The notes: generated from the sequence alone by a model not told the origin. 64,000 nucleotides of DNA from Mucilaginibacter achroorhodeus (GCF_007846095.1 NZ_VOEI01000007.1:62001-126000); one strand, 5' to 3'; shown: positions 29,231 through 38,322, numbered from the stretch's first letter. Translations and numbers: made by a program.

Positions 29231-29464
29231 ATGGAAATAGATATAATCACATTTGGAAAGATCAGCGAAATCATACCAAACGGCATCATGTCTTTTGCAG
29301 CAGTAACAGATACTGATGAGTTAAAAGCCATATTGGAACAGAGATATCCGCAACTTGCCGGCATTAAATATAAATTAGCACTGAACAAAACTTTGATACA
29401 GGAGAATAAGCCGGTTACCGATGGCGTAACAGTAGCTATTATGCCTCCGTTCTCGGGTGGTTAA
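29231..29464 (+). CDS. moaD: Molybdopterin synthase small subunit MoaD
   Basis: A 77-residue ubiquitin-like sulfur carrier. The C-terminus PPFSGG ends in the Gly-Gly that is adenylylated by MoeB and thiocarboxylated before donating sulfur to cyclic pyranopterin. The N-terminus MEIDIITFGKISEII fits the beta-grasp start. It sits 1 bp after the SUOX-like gene and 12 bp before the MoeB gene, with moaE further on in the same operon. Confidence 0.9.
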   Translation: MEIDIITFGKISEIIPNGIMSFAAVTDTDELKAILEQRYPQLAGIKYKLALNKTLIQENKPVTDGVTVAIMPPFSGG

Positions 29465-29476
29465 GAAGATGCTTAT

Positions 29477-30574
29477 ATGAGTGAAAGGTATAGCAGGCAA
29501 ATCGTCTTACAGGTTTTTGGCGTTAACGGGCAAAATAAACTGTCAAAGGCAAGCGTATTGGTGATCGGTGCAGGCGGATTAGGCTGCGCGGCGTTGCAAT
29601 ATTTGACCGGCGCCGGAATTGGGCGTATTGGAGTGGTAGATGGTGATAGCGTTAGTTTAAGCAATCTTCATCGCCAGGTGCTTTACAGCACAGCAGACGT
29701 GGGGAAATTAAAAGCAGTTATTGCTTCGCAAAAGCTGACGGCCGCTAATCCTGAAATTGCGATTAAAGCTTTTCCTTGCATGATCAACGAAGATAACTCT
29801 TTGGACCTGCTGAAAAAATACGATGTGATCATGGATTGCAGCGATAACTTTGGTACCAGGTACCTTTTAAATGATGCTTGCGCCATGCTAAACAAGCCGC
29901 TGATATTTGCCGCAGTTTCTGGTTGGGAGGGGCAAATTGCAGTGTTTGATAACAATGAGCACGGCGTAAGGACCAATTACCGCGATATTTTTCAAAACCA
30001 GCCCGGCAACAGTGAGATACCCAATTGTGAGGAAAATGGCGTGATCGGCGTACTCCCGGGCATCATGGGAACCATGCAAGCTGCAGAAGCAATTAAACTG
30101 ATCGCGGGATCAGGGCAGCCGCTGATCAACCAGTTATTAAATTATAACCTGCTTGATCAAAGCGTTTATACTGTTCATATTTTGCCTGCTCCTGCAGGAT
30201 CTTACAAACTTCCAATAAGTTATGACGAATTTAAAGCAATACATTATCATCCAATTTCATTGGGGTATAATAAAGACGTGGAAGAGATTGATTTTGAAAA
30301 AATCCATGATCTGATCGATAAGGTTCCCACCCTGGTGATAGATGTCAGGGAAATTCATGAAAGGCCTTCGCTTTCCATTAAACATATACAGATACCGATG
30401 TCAGTATTTGATTTTTCACTTCCTCAAGAAATAGACGAGCAAAACATCGTGTTGGTTTGCCAACATGGCATCAGGAGTTTGGCGGCAGCTGAGAAACTAA
30501 GATCGAGGTTACCTGATCAAAAGAATATTTATAGTTTGGCAGGTGGTGTCGTGCGGTGGTACGGCCAATTATAA
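29477..30574 (+). CDS. moeB: MoeB/ThiF-family adenylyltransferase with rhodanese domain
   Basis: A 365-residue protein. The E1-like domain (about residues 1-240) has the nucleotide loop VIGAGGLGCAALQYL, the DGDSVSLSNLHRQVLY motif and the catalytic region YDVIMDCSDNFGTRYLLNDA. The C-terminal 100 residues are a rhodanese domain with the active-site loop LVCQHGIRS. The domain pair activates the MoaD C-terminus and probably supplies its sulfur. The usual Zn-binding CxxC pairs of MoeB are not obvious (only an IPNCEENG segment). Located between moaD and moaE. Confidence 0.9.
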   Translation: MSERYSRQIVLQVFGVNGQNKLSKASVLVIGAGGLGCAALQYLTGAGIGRIGVVDGDSVSLSNLHRQVLYSTADVGKLKAVIASQKLTAANPEIAIKAFPCMINEDNSLDLLKKYDVIMDCSDNFGTRYLLNDACAMLNKPLIFAAVSGWEGQIAVFDNNEHGVRTNYRDIFQNQPGNSEIPNCEENGVIGVLPGIMGTMQAAEAIKLIAGSGQPLINQLLNYNLLDQSVYTVHILPAPAGSYKLPISYDEFKAIHYHPISLGYNKDVEEIDFEKIHDLIDKVPTLVIDVREIHERPSLSIKHIQIPMSVFDFSLPQEIDEQNIVLVCQHGIRSLAAAEKLRSRLPDQKNIYSLAGGVVRWYGQL

Positions 30575-30583
30575 AAAGGAAAA

Positions 30584-31027
30584 ATGAGCGATAAGAAAAT
30601 AAAAAACATATTTATACAAGGCCCGGTTCCGCCATCGTTTATTGCGGAAAGCATCGGTAAACACAGTTCAAGAACTTCAATTGGTGCCCATCAGATTTTT
30701 TTGGGCCAGGTCAGGGGCGATGAAGTCAGCGGCAAAGTTGTTACAGCCATTGAATATACTGCATTTGAGGATCTGGCGCTTGAAAAAATGCACGTCATCC
30801 GTGAAGACTTATTTGGCAAATACCCGCTTACCTGCATGCATATATATCACAGCCTTGGCTTGGTTAAAACGGGCGAATTGTGTTTGTTTGTGTTCACTTC
30901 ATCTGCTCACAGAGAGGCAGCAACCCAGGCGTGTGCCGAAGTTGTTGAACGTATAAAAGGAGAATTACCAATTTGGGGTAAGGAGCTGTTTGATGACAGC
31001 ACCCACCAATGGAAGGAAAACAAATAG
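30584..31027 (+). CDS. moaE: Molybdopterin synthase catalytic subunit MoaE
   Basis: A 147-residue subunit that converts cyclic pyranopterin monophosphate to molybdopterin with thiocarboxylated MoaD. Visible family motifs are GAHQIFLGQVRGDE, IEYTAFEDLALEKM, IYHSLGLVKTGE, HREAATQACAEVVERIK and the C-terminal ELPIWGKELF that holds the catalytic Lys. The next gene starts directly after its stop codon. Confidence 0.93.
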   Translation: MSDKKIKNIFIQGPVPPSFIAESIGKHSSRTSIGAHQIFLGQVRGDEVSGKVVTAIEYTAFEDLALEKMHVIREDLFGKYPLTCMHIYHSLGLVKTGELCLFVFTSSAHREAATQACAEVVERIKGELPIWGKELFDDSTHQWKENK

Positions 31028-31936
31028 ATGGTAGATATCACACAAAAATCAAACTCGTTACGCATTGCTATCGCTACTGCAACGGTCACCGTCTCCAAAC
31101 CGGACACCATTGAAGCTATAGAGCAGCGCAAAGTGCCTAAAGGCGATGTTTTTGAATTTTCAAGGGCAGCCGGACTTTTTGGAGTGAAACGTACCAGCGA
31201 TATGATTCCTGACTGCCATCCATTGCCTGTTGAATATACATCCATCACGCACCGCATAGAAGGACTAAATATTATCATTACAGTAGAGGTACATACTATT
31301 TATAAAACAGGGGTGGAGGTTGAAGCCATGCACGGTGCTTCGATAACTGCGCTTACCATGTACGATATGTTAAAGCCGATAGATAAACAGGTAGAAATAC
31401 AGTCTATCAGGCTTGTGAAAAAATCAGGCGGTAAATCTGATTTTAAGGTAGCCGATTATGAACACATTAAGGCGGCAGTGATAGTATGCTCTGATAGCAT
31501 CTCCGCCGGCAATGGCGAGGATGTTTCCGGCAGAACGATCATATCAAATTTGGATCAATTTGGTATCGAAACTCTAAAATATGAAGTCATTTCTGATGAA
31601 TTTGAACGCATACAGTCGATAGCAAGATCTTTGCCTGCTGAAGGTATTAAACTGTTGATATTTACCGGTGGAACGGGTTTGTCTCCCAGAGATGTTACGG
31701 TTGATGCCATAAAGCCATTGATAGAAAAACCTATCGATGGTTTGATGGAAACATCAAGGCGCTATGGGCAAGACCGCATGCCATTTGCCATGCTTTCCCG
31801 CGGTGTTGCAGGTTTAATCGGTGAAACTTTGGTTTTAACTTTCCCCGGTTCGGTGAAGGGTGTAAAAGAAAGCATGGATGCGCTGTTCCCACAAGTCCTT
31901 CATGTTTTTAAGGTGATGCAGGGCAGCAGGCATTAA
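31028..31936 (+). CDS. moaCB: MoaC-MoaB fusion protein
   Basis: A 302-residue bifunctional protein. Residues 1 to about 145 are MoaC (cyclic pyranopterin monophosphate synthase): KGDVFEFSRAAGLFGVKRT, IPDCHPLP, VEVHTIYKTGVEVEAM and TALTMYDMLK. Residues from about 150 are MoaB/MogA-like: VIVCSDSISAGNGEDVSGR, IFTGGTGLSPRDVTVDAIK and LTFPGSVKGVKESMDALFP, the fold that adenylylates molybdopterin. One protein thus covers steps 1b and 3 of the pathway. It is the last cofactor gene; 287 bp separate it from the dehydrogenase genes. Confidence 0.92.
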   Translation: MVDITQKSNSLRIAIATATVTVSKPDTIEAIEQRKVPKGDVFEFSRAAGLFGVKRTSDMIPDCHPLPVEYTSITHRIEGLNIIITVEVHTIYKTGVEVEAMHGASITALTMYDMLKPIDKQVEIQSIRLVKKSGGKSDFKVADYEHIKAAVIVCSDSISAGNGEDVSGRTIISNLDQFGIETLKYEVISDEFERIQSIARSLPAEGIKLLIFTGGTGLSPRDVTVDAIKPLIEKPIDGLMETSRRYGQDRMPFAMLSRGVAGLIGETLVLTFPGSVKGVKESMDALFPQVLHVFKVMQGSRH

Positions 31937-32223
31937 TGGCTACTTTTTAATACTTCGTTACATTTCTCTAAAGTAAATTAAGTACGATGGGCGCTACCAG
32001 CTCACTATCTAAGAGGCTTGTTTAAACATAGCCTGCTGATGTCATTACTTTATGCCTGCTCTGGTCGAATGCTTAACTGCGGGTTCTGTTTATCATAGCT
32101 ATACGCTCTTAAGTAAATGATCAAAAAGCCCATTACACTTAAAAAACATTCTTCGTTGATAAGTGTTTAATTAGTTGTAACTTACCATGCACTCTACCCC
32201 AGGCTTACCCTTAAATTTACGTT
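31937..32223 (+). other. Intergenic region before the aldehyde dehydrogenase genes
   Basis: 287 bp without a gene. It is the only large gap between the cofactor genes and paoABC, so it may hold a separate promoter for the enzyme. I see no convincing -33/-7 pair of the Bacteroidota type and no strong terminator. Confidence 0.4.
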
Positions 32224-33012
32224 ATGGAAGAACAACCTCTATTTTCTGACCTTTCGGAAGCAGAACGTAAGGCATTGGAAGAATTGATGCCCGATGAAAT
32301 GGGTGAGATCATGTCCTCAGGAATCAAACGCCGGCATTTCTTAAAATTATTTGCCGTTACAGGTACAAGCCTGCTGGCAGCAAATCTTTTAGGTATCGAG
32401 CAATTAATGGCGCGCAGCATTCCGATCGAAGAACAGCCGCCAGTGCTGATCGAAAATGGGATAAATGTTTCGTTCCAGGTTAATGGCAGTACTCAAAAAC
32501 TGATGGTGGATTCCAGAATGACGCTGCTTGATACCCTTCGGGAGCGTTTAGGCCTTACCGGTTCAAAAAAGGGTTGTGATCACGGCCAATGCGGGGCGTG
32601 TACAGTTATTGTAGATGACAAACGCGTACTGTCTTGTCTTACGCTTGCCGCTACCTGTGAGGATAAGAAGGTTACCACTATTGAAGGGTTGGCTACGGGC
32701 AATGAACTACATCCTATGCAAACCTCCTTCATTAAACACGATGGCTTTCAGTGCGGTTATTGCACACCAGGCCAGATCTGCTCAGCTGTAGCATTAATGG
32801 GTGAAGCAAAAAATGGCGATGCCAGTTATGTAACCGCAAATGTGCGGGAGAAGAAAAAAGCTGTTGAACTTTCAAACGAAGAGATCAGGGAACGTATGTC
32901 CGGCAATATCTGCCGCTGCGGTGCTTATCCAAATATTGTGAGCGCGATCAGAGAAGTGCATGGCGATAAAGCCGTAGCTCAGGTTTGGCAGTTCGCCGAA
33001 GGCACCATTTAA
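32224..33012 (+). CDS. paoA: Aldehyde/xanthine dehydrogenase 2Fe-2S subunit with Tat signal (PaoA-like)
   Basis: A 262-residue electron-transfer subunit. A Tat-like signal (IKRRHFLKLFAVTG, twin Arg36-Arg37, then a hydrophobic stretch) lies behind an acidic 33-residue leader, so the assembled enzyme is probably exported folded. The first 2Fe-2S cluster is bound by CDHGQCGAC plus a later Cys in VLSCLTL; the second by CGYCTPGQIC and NICRCGAY. Between them an insertion (about residues 200-220, KNGDASYVTANVREKKKAVE) is seen. First gene of the paoABC-like set. Confidence 0.92.
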   Translation: MEEQPLFSDLSEAERKALEELMPDEMGEIMSSGIKRRHFLKLFAVTGTSLLAANLLGIEQLMARSIPIEEQPPVLIENGINVSFQVNGSTQKLMVDSRMTLLDTLRERLGLTGSKKGCDHGQCGACTVIVDDKRVLSCLTLAATCEDKKVTTIEGLATGNELHPMQTSFIKHDGFQCGYCTPGQICSAVALMGEAKNGDASYVTANVREKKKAVELSNEEIRERMSGNICRCGAYPNIVSAIREVHGDKAVAQVWQFAEGTI

Positions 33013-33059
33013 CCTGTTATTTAACGAAGTTTCTTTTATTTTCAAATAAAGCGTCTGAT

Positions 33060-34085
33060 ATGAGGCCATTTAAATACTCAAATGCATCCGAAACCGCTGC
33101 GGCTATCAATGCTGTTGTGGTTAATCCTACAGCCAGGTTCCTTGGTGGTGGCACCAACCTGGTTGACCTGATGAAGGAAGACGTGATGCGCCCATCTGAA
33201 TTGGTAAACGTGACCCGTTTAAAATTTTCGGCAGTTGAGAAAAAAGAAAACGGATTATCTATCGGCGGAACGGCAACTAATGCAGTTACCGCTAACCATG
33301 AGCTGGTCCGCGAAAATTATCCTTTACTTTCAATGGCGATATTGGCAGGAGCCAGTGCCCAGATCAGGAATATGGCGACCAATGCGGGTAACCTTAATCA
33401 ACGCACGCGGTGTACTTATTTCTACGATGTAAACATGCCCTGCAACAAACGCGAACCAGGCAGCGGTTGCGGCGCATTACATGGCGTCAATAAAAATCAT
33501 GCAATTTTAGGATGGTCGGAAAAGTGTGTAGCAACATACCCTTCTGATATGGCGGTGGCCCTGGCGGCACTTAATGCGGTAGTACATGTTGAAGGATCAG
33601 ACAGCACTAAGCGGAGCATCCCATTTTCGGATTTCCACCGTTTGCCCGGAGACCATCCGGAAATTGATAATACCCTGAAACACGGAGAGTTTATTACATC
33701 GATAGACCTGCCGGCAAACAGGCTTGCTGAGAAATCTTATTATTTAAAGATCCGCGAACGGTCGTCTTATGCTTTTGCGCTGGTGTCCGTTGCGGCAGCT
33801 TTAGAAACAAGCGGTAACAGGATCAAAGATGTAAGAATTGCCCTCGGAGGCGTGGCTCATAAACCCTGGCGTGCCAGGATAGCTGAACAGTGGCTTACGG
33901 GCAAAGAAGCTACGGAGGCAAACTTTAAGGCAGCGGCATTAGCCGAATTAAAGAACGCGAAACCCTTAGAGCAAAATAAATATAAAGTAGGCATGGCCGC
34001 TAAGGCAATTGTACGTGCGCTTGAGGGTGCCATGCAGGGCGGTAATTATGGTGCTATGGAAGCGGATTTAACAACCACTAATTAA
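33060..34085 (+). CDS. paoB: FAD-binding subunit of aldehyde dehydrogenase (PaoB-like)
   Basis: A 341-residue subunit. I use the ATG at 33060 (RPFKYSNASETAAAI), where PaoB-type proteins begin; the open frame reaches further upstream only because it overlaps the end of paoA. FAD motifs are ARFLGGGTNLVDLMKEDVM and ATNAGNLNQRTRC. A PaoB-type insertion with four Cys (RTRCTYFYD, MPCNKREPGSGCGA and the SEKC further on) would bind an extra 4Fe-4S cluster, as in E. coli PaoB. The stop is 10 bp before paoC. Confidence 0.92.
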   Translation: MRPFKYSNASETAAAINAVVVNPTARFLGGGTNLVDLMKEDVMRPSELVNVTRLKFSAVEKKENGLSIGGTATNAVTANHELVRENYPLLSMAILAGASAQIRNMATNAGNLNQRTRCTYFYDVNMPCNKREPGSGCGALHGVNKNHAILGWSEKCVATYPSDMAVALAALNAVVHVEGSDSTKRSIPFSDFHRLPGDHPEIDNTLKHGEFITSIDLPANRLAEKSYYLKIRERSSYAFALVSVAAALETSGNRIKDVRIALGGVAHKPWRARIAEQWLTGKEATEANFKAAALAELKNAKPLEQNKYKVGMAAKAIVRALEGAMQGGNYGAMEADLTTTN

Positions 34086-34095
34086 AATCAAGATC

Positions 34096-36384
34096 ATGAG
34101 TGAAACCGGTAAACCCATTAGCCGCATTGATGGCCGTATGAAAGTTAGTGGCAAGGCGACGTATGCTGCGGAGTTTAATCAGCCAAACATGGCATATGCA
34201 TTTCCTGTACGTGCATCAATAGCAAAAGGAAAGATCGCGTCGATCAATGATGACATTATCCGGAAGGAAGCCGGTGTAATAGCGGTGATCAGTTATAAGA
34301 ACGCTTATAAGTTAAAACCACTGGATATGCAGGCGCAGATGAAAGCAGGTGCGGGTTTCCTCGGCGAAAATCTTCCGCCTTTGCAGGATAATACGGTACA
34401 TTATCCCGGACAGTTTGTAGCGGTGATAGTTGCTGAAACTTATGAACAGGCACGCGCAGCGGCTTATAAACTGCAGGTGAAGTATATTGCAGATAAGGCC
34501 GCAGTTGATCTGAAAACGGAACTTCCAAAAAGCACCAAACCAAAAATGTTCATGGGCGAAGAGGCACAGGTGAATGAAGGTAAAGCCGCCGGTCCGCTCG
34601 CGGCCTCAGCCAAAAAGGTAGATCATACCTATTCGACACCGGTTGAACATCATCACCCTATGGAACCCCATGCAACAGTTGCAGTGTGGGAAGGTACTGA
34701 TAAGCTAACTTTATATGATGCTACTCAGGGCGTGGGCCTTACCAGTGCAATAGCTGCCTATTTCTTTGGTCTGAAACAGGAGAATGTACGCGTTATGGCA
34801 CCGTTTGTTGGCGGAGGCTTTGGCTCTAAGGGCCTTTGGCTGCACACCTTGTTGGTTGCTATGGCTGCAAAGGCGGCAAACCGGCCGGTAAAGCTGGCGC
34901 TTACAAGGCAAATGATGCAGACCAATGTTGGTCATCGCGCAGCAACTATCCAGCGTGTTGGTGTGGGCACTGATGCAGGCGGGCAACTGAATGTGCTACG
35001 CCATCACACAAACACTTATAATAATCTTACTCAGTTCTTTGAGCCAAGCGGGAAACAAACCCTGGTCTTGTATAAGGCCCGACTTAGAGAGGTCACTTAT
35101 AATGTGGCGCATCTGGACCGCAGCACCCCAACTTTTATGCGCGCGCCGGGCGAAACCCCCGGAACTTTCGCATTGGAGTGTGCCATGGACGAGATGGCTT
35201 ATCAGTTAAAAATGGACCCGGTAGAATTCAGGATCAAAAATCACACGACCAAAGACCCGGTAAAAGGCCATGACTTTTCGAGTGAGTTCCTGGTAGACTG
35301 TTACCGGACCGGCGCGAAACGTTTCGGCTGGGCAAGCCGCAGTATCGAACCAAGGCAAAAACGCCAGGGAAAATATTTAGTGGGATACGGGATGGCTACT
35401 GCAACCTATCCGGGTGGCCGAAGTGCAGCCTCCGTAAAGGTATTGATGAACAATAAGGGCGATGTAACGGTAATGACCGCATCTATTGATATCGGTACCG
35501 GAACTTACACCGTACTGGCCCAAACAGCAGCTGATGCGCTTGGTATACCTGTGGAAAAAATTGACGTAAAGATCGGTGATTCCAGCCTTCCGCCGGCACC
35601 ATTGGCAGGGGGTTCGCAAACTACGGCAAGTATCCATCCAGCGGCTTTAGATGCCTGCGTATTGCTGCGAAAAGAACTTATCTCGATGGCCATTGCCGAT
35701 CCGGGTTCGAAATTAAATGGCAGTAAACCTGACGATATCGATTTTGCCAACGGTAAGCTTTTTGTGAAAGGTAATAAAGACAAATCGGATACCTATTTAG
35801 ATATTCTGAACAGGGCAAAACGCAACGAGATCGAAGCATGTGCAACAACTTTGCCCGTTTCAGGTGCGGGCCTTACGGTTCCCAGTGCACTTTGTACTCC
35901 AAGTCAAACCCCTGCTGAACAAAACAGCGATATCAAACAATATGCCTTTCATTCATTCGGTGCTCAGTTTGCAGAGGTTTGGGTTGATGAAGATCTTGGC
36001 ACTATACGAGTTAAAAGGGTCACCAGCGTGCAGGATGTGGGCCGGATCATGAATGAGAAAACGGCAAGGTCGCAGATCATCGGTGGAGTTATTTTCGGTA
36101 TAGGCGCCGCACTGATGGAAGCAACTGAATATGATAAACGCTGGGGCAACCCTGTTACCCGCACACTTGCTGACTATCATGTACCCGTGCACCTGGATGT
36201 TCCGCCTATTGATGTTCATTTCATCGGTAAACCTGATCCGCACATATCCCCTATCGGTGCCCGCGGCATAGGAGAGATCGGAATTACCGGAGTTTCGGCA
36301 GCAATAGCAAATGCGGTATTCAACGCAACAGGTAAAAGACTGCGGGACCTCCCATTAACGCCTGAAAAGTTTTTTGAGTCATAA
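34096..36384 (+). CDS. paoC: Molybdenum-binding catalytic subunit of aldehyde dehydrogenase (PaoC-like)
   Basis: A 762-residue catalytic subunit of the xanthine oxidase family. Family motifs are GKATYAAEFNQPNMAYAFP, HHHPMEPHATVAVWEG, APFVGGGFGSKG, STPTFMRAPGETPGTFALEC, and near the end GARGIGEIGITGVSAAIANA, where Glu727 is the catalytic base next to molybdenum. The cofactor is expected to be the cytidine dinucleotide form made by MocA at the start of the operon. The substrate is probably a range of aldehydes; this is inference from the PaoABC resemblance. Confidence 0.93.
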   Translation: MSETGKPISRIDGRMKVSGKATYAAEFNQPNMAYAFPVRASIAKGKIASINDDIIRKEAGVIAVISYKNAYKLKPLDMQAQMKAGAGFLGENLPPLQDNTVHYPGQFVAVIVAETYEQARAAAYKLQVKYIADKAAVDLKTELPKSTKPKMFMGEEAQVNEGKAAGPLAASAKKVDHTYSTPVEHHHPMEPHATVAVWEGTDKLTLYDATQGVGLTSAIAAYFFGLKQENVRVMAPFVGGGFGSKGLWLHTLLVAMAAKAANRPVKLALTRQMMQTNVGHRAATIQRVGVGTDAGGQLNVLRHHTNTYNNLTQFFEPSGKQTLVLYKARLREVTYNVAHLDRSTPTFMRAPGETPGTFALECAMDEMAYQLKMDPVEFRIKNHTTKDPVKGHDFSSEFLVDCYRTGAKRFGWASRSIEPRQKRQGKYLVGYGMATATYPGGRSAASVKVLMNNKGDVTVMTASIDIGTGTYTVLAQTAADALGIPVEKIDVKIGDSSLPPAPLAGGSQTTASIHPAALDACVLLRKELISMAIADPGSKLNGSKPDDIDFANGKLFVKGNKDKSDTYLDILNRAKRNEIEACATTLPVSGAGLTVPSALCTPSQTPAEQNSDIKQYAFHSFGAQFAEVWVDEDLGTIRVKRVTSVQDVGRIMNEKTARSQIIGGVIFGIGAALMEATEYDKRWGNPVTRTLADYHVPVHLDVPPIDVHFIGKPDPHISPIGARGIGEIGITGVSAAIANAVFNATGKRLRDLPLTPEKFFES

Positions 36385-36510
36385 ATTAAGAAGTTTATCA
36401 GGCTTTTAACAAACGTCTAAGTCTGCCTTTTCAAACATCTTTGATACGCAGAAAGAGACGCTCTGCAAATAAGAAATTGTGAAAGGGCGGCTTTTCGATG
36501 CTGGTGTTTG

Positions 36511-36597
36511 AATTTTGCATAAGTCTATTTCAGCTTCATTCCGCGTCATTCGATTTCATAAAAATTTTACTAATTACGCGCCCCATCAAAAAAACGG
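36511..36597. repeat. Imperfect ~87-bp direct repeat, copy 1
   Basis: This stretch matches 38912-39002 with about three quarters identity; shared blocks include ATTTCAGC, TCATTCCG, AAAATTTTAC and ACGCGCCC, ending in CATCAAAAAAACGG here. A translated frame also stays similar in both copies (ISASFRVI, NFTN, AP). It lies 127 bp downstream of paoC. The two copies bracket the AT-rich AAA ATPase island. Confidence 0.75.
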
Positions 36598-36801
36598 AAC
36601 CCCTTTTAAAATACGACACAACTATCTTATTCGATTAATAAAGATTTTTTTAAGGATAACAGAGAAGTTGTTACAGCGTATTCAAAAAGGTCTCATTGGC
36701 GACGAGCAGAAAAAGATACTTTTATCCTTGATTATCGCGTAACATTTTCTGCACACGATCAACTTAAATCTGCATCTTTCATAAGATATGAAAGAGACTT
36801 G

Positions 36802-37086
36802 ATGCTTCACTGTGAGATTGATGATATAAAATCAGATGCCGTTCAAATAATTAAATTAAAGTCCAGAATGCATCGTTTCTTAGAAGACTTTATCGAGCAG
36901 AACAGTTTAGGATATTTTGAAAAATTAAATCTAAAACCAGTCGTGCTTCCTGAAGATCAAGTAGCGAGAGAAATTGAACAATTTGGTTTTCTTAAATACA
37001 AAAATAACTTTGAAAATCAGACGAAAGAAGATAAGGAATTGGAAAATTGGCTTGGGTATCAACAATTGAAAATTTATATAAAGTAA
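36802..37086 (+). CDS. Hypothetical protein, probably 5'-truncated
   Basis: 94 residues from the ATG at 36802, not recognised. It is charged and helical (IIKLKSRMHRFLEDFIEQN), with a Glu/Lys-rich C-terminus. The same frame stays open upstream to about 36615 and reads as plausible protein there (RRAEKDTFILDYRVTFSAHD) but has no ATG, GTG or TTG before its upstream stop except a TTG at 36799. This suggests the remnant of a longer gene whose 5' end was lost. It precedes the AAA ATPase gene by 24 bp. Confidence 0.4.
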   Translation: MLHCEIDDIKSDAVQIIKLKSRMHRFLEDFIEQNSLGYFEKLNLKPVVLPEDQVAREIEQFGFLKYKNNFENQTKEDKELENWLGYQQLKIYIK

Positions 37087-37110
37087 CGAACTAATCTTAA
37101 ATAAAGAATA

Positions 37111-37845
37111 TTGCAGACGAAGCCCTATTTATCAAAAGTTGAAATACGCAAAGATCGTATCGTTTCATTTACTAAATTTCCTTTTAACATTCCGGCCATT
37201 AAAAATTTCTCTGAAATTAAGTTTCACGAGGATGTAACATTTCTTGTAGGAGAAAACGGTTCTGGAAAATCCACATTCCTTGAAGGATTGTCAGAATGGC
37301 TCGGGATATCACAAGAGGGTGGATCAAGGGGTACTCCTTCAAATATGGCACCATCGTTATTGTCAGAATTTATATATGGTTTGAAAAACCATAAAAAGCC
37401 TTCAGATTATTTTTTTTTACGAGCAGAGAACTTTTATAATTTTGTAACGTACTTGGATGAAAGATACGTTGAAGATCGTGACCTCTTTTATAGAACATAT
37501 GGCCTGGATTCACTCCACGATTGTTCACACGGTGAAGCTTTCCTTACAATTTTGTCCCAAAGGCTTGGCAGGAATGGGTTGTATTTATTTGACGAGCCTG
37601 AAGCCGCCCTTTCACCGACGAGGTTACTTACTGCATTGTCATTGATTGACAATTTGGTCAAACAAGGCTCACAATTAATTATTGCAACGCATTCGCCTAT
37701 ATTATTAGCTTACCCCAATGCAGTAATTTACCAATTTGACGAAGAAGGCGTTAAAGAAATTACTTATGAGCAGTCACAAGCTTACATTATCACCAAGTCT
37801 TTTGTAAACAACTATAAAGGCATGATTGAGCTATTACTTCATTAA
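37111..37845 (+). CDS. Stand-alone AAA/ABC-type ATPase (COG3910-like)
   Basis: A 244-residue ATPase starting at a TTG. Walker A is FLVGENGSGKSTFLEGL (about residues 44-60), the signature-like segment is CSHGEAFL, Walker B is LYLFDEPEAALS and the switch His lies in IIATHSPILL. It lacks membrane segments and a long coiled coil, matching the small predicted ATPase family often found singly in bacterial genomes; no function is established. Base composition is clearly more AT-rich than the Moco operon to the left, which suggests acquisition. No nuclease or effector partner is visible next to it. Confidence 0.8.
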   Translation: MQTKPYLSKVEIRKDRIVSFTKFPFNIPAIKNFSEIKFHEDVTFLVGENGSGKSTFLEGLSEWLGISQEGGSRGTPSNMAPSLLSEFIYGLKNHKKPSDYFFLRAENFYNFVTYLDERYVEDRDLFYRTYGLDSLHDCSHGEAFLTILSQRLGRNGLYLFDEPEAALSPTRLLTALSLIDNLVKQGSQLIIATHSPILLAYPNAVIYQFDEEGVKEITYEQSQAYIITKSFVNNYKGMIELLLH

Positions 37846-37886
37846 TTGAGAGATTAATTGAATTAGTTGTTCAAACAAATAAAAAA

Positions 37887-38030
37887 TTAAATACTAACAA
37901 CCTGCTGCGGCAGTGATCGCGTAATATCCGTTGCTCGGCTGTGGGCATAAAGCTTGGCCGCACCAATCCATTCAGCAATATTGTGCAAAGCCATGTAAGT
38001 TATCCTAACCAAATCATTGTTATTCAACAT
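37887..38030 (-). CDS. Small ORF, possibly a remnant
   Basis: A 47-residue open frame (starts MLNNNDLVRITYMALHNIAE, ends RSLPQQVVSI) on the minus strand, overlapping the end of the broken gene at 38020-38322 by 11 bp. It looks protein-like (amphipathic helix, IAEWIGAAKLYAHS) but I do not recognise it. It could be an intact small gene or the tail of the upstream one after a frameshift. Confidence 0.35.
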   Translation of the reverse strand: MLNNNDLVRITYMALHNIAEWIGAAKLYAHSRATDITRSLPQQVVSI

Positions 38031-38322
38031 AAGCTGAAAGATAATTTTCGTCATTGAATAGAAGCAAGTCTACAATCGTTCGGGCCTTTTCGTAATTCGC
38101 ACCAAGGATACGTACTCTAAAACTGCCCCCTTCTTCCATTGCCTTTTGTAACCTATCCGCAACAGCATTGTCTGAAACGTAGTCCGCAGCAGTAAAACTG
38201 ATAAAGTCACCATTGTTCGGAACATACAGAGCATCAACAATGGCTATAAATGTTTTACCATTATGCCCATTTGGGGAAAATTCGTATTCTTAGTTAAAAT
38301 GCAATCTTAGGGTTAAATTCAT
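38020..38322 (-). pseudogene. Small gene with in-frame stop at codon 11
   Basis: Reading from an ATG at 38322 gives MNLTLRLHFN, a TAA (38290-38292), then 89 further in-frame codons without a stop, beginning EYEFSPNGHNGKTFIAIVDA and ending ENYLSAYVE. The continuous protein-like reading across a single TAA suggests a point-mutated gene of about 100 residues. The family is not recognised. Part of an eroded stretch between 37850 and 39030. Confidence 0.4.

Noticed and set aside
36515..36742. 75-residue plus-strand frame overlapping the 87-bp repeat
   Set aside because: It begins inside the repeat and the second half is not preserved at copy 2; it looks like a chance frame over a repeated DNA segment.
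37111..37845. Two-gene defence system with the AAA ATPase
   Set aside because: The ATPase is of the stand-alone COG3910-like type; the neighbours are eroded scraps and show no nuclease, protease or TOPRIM motif.
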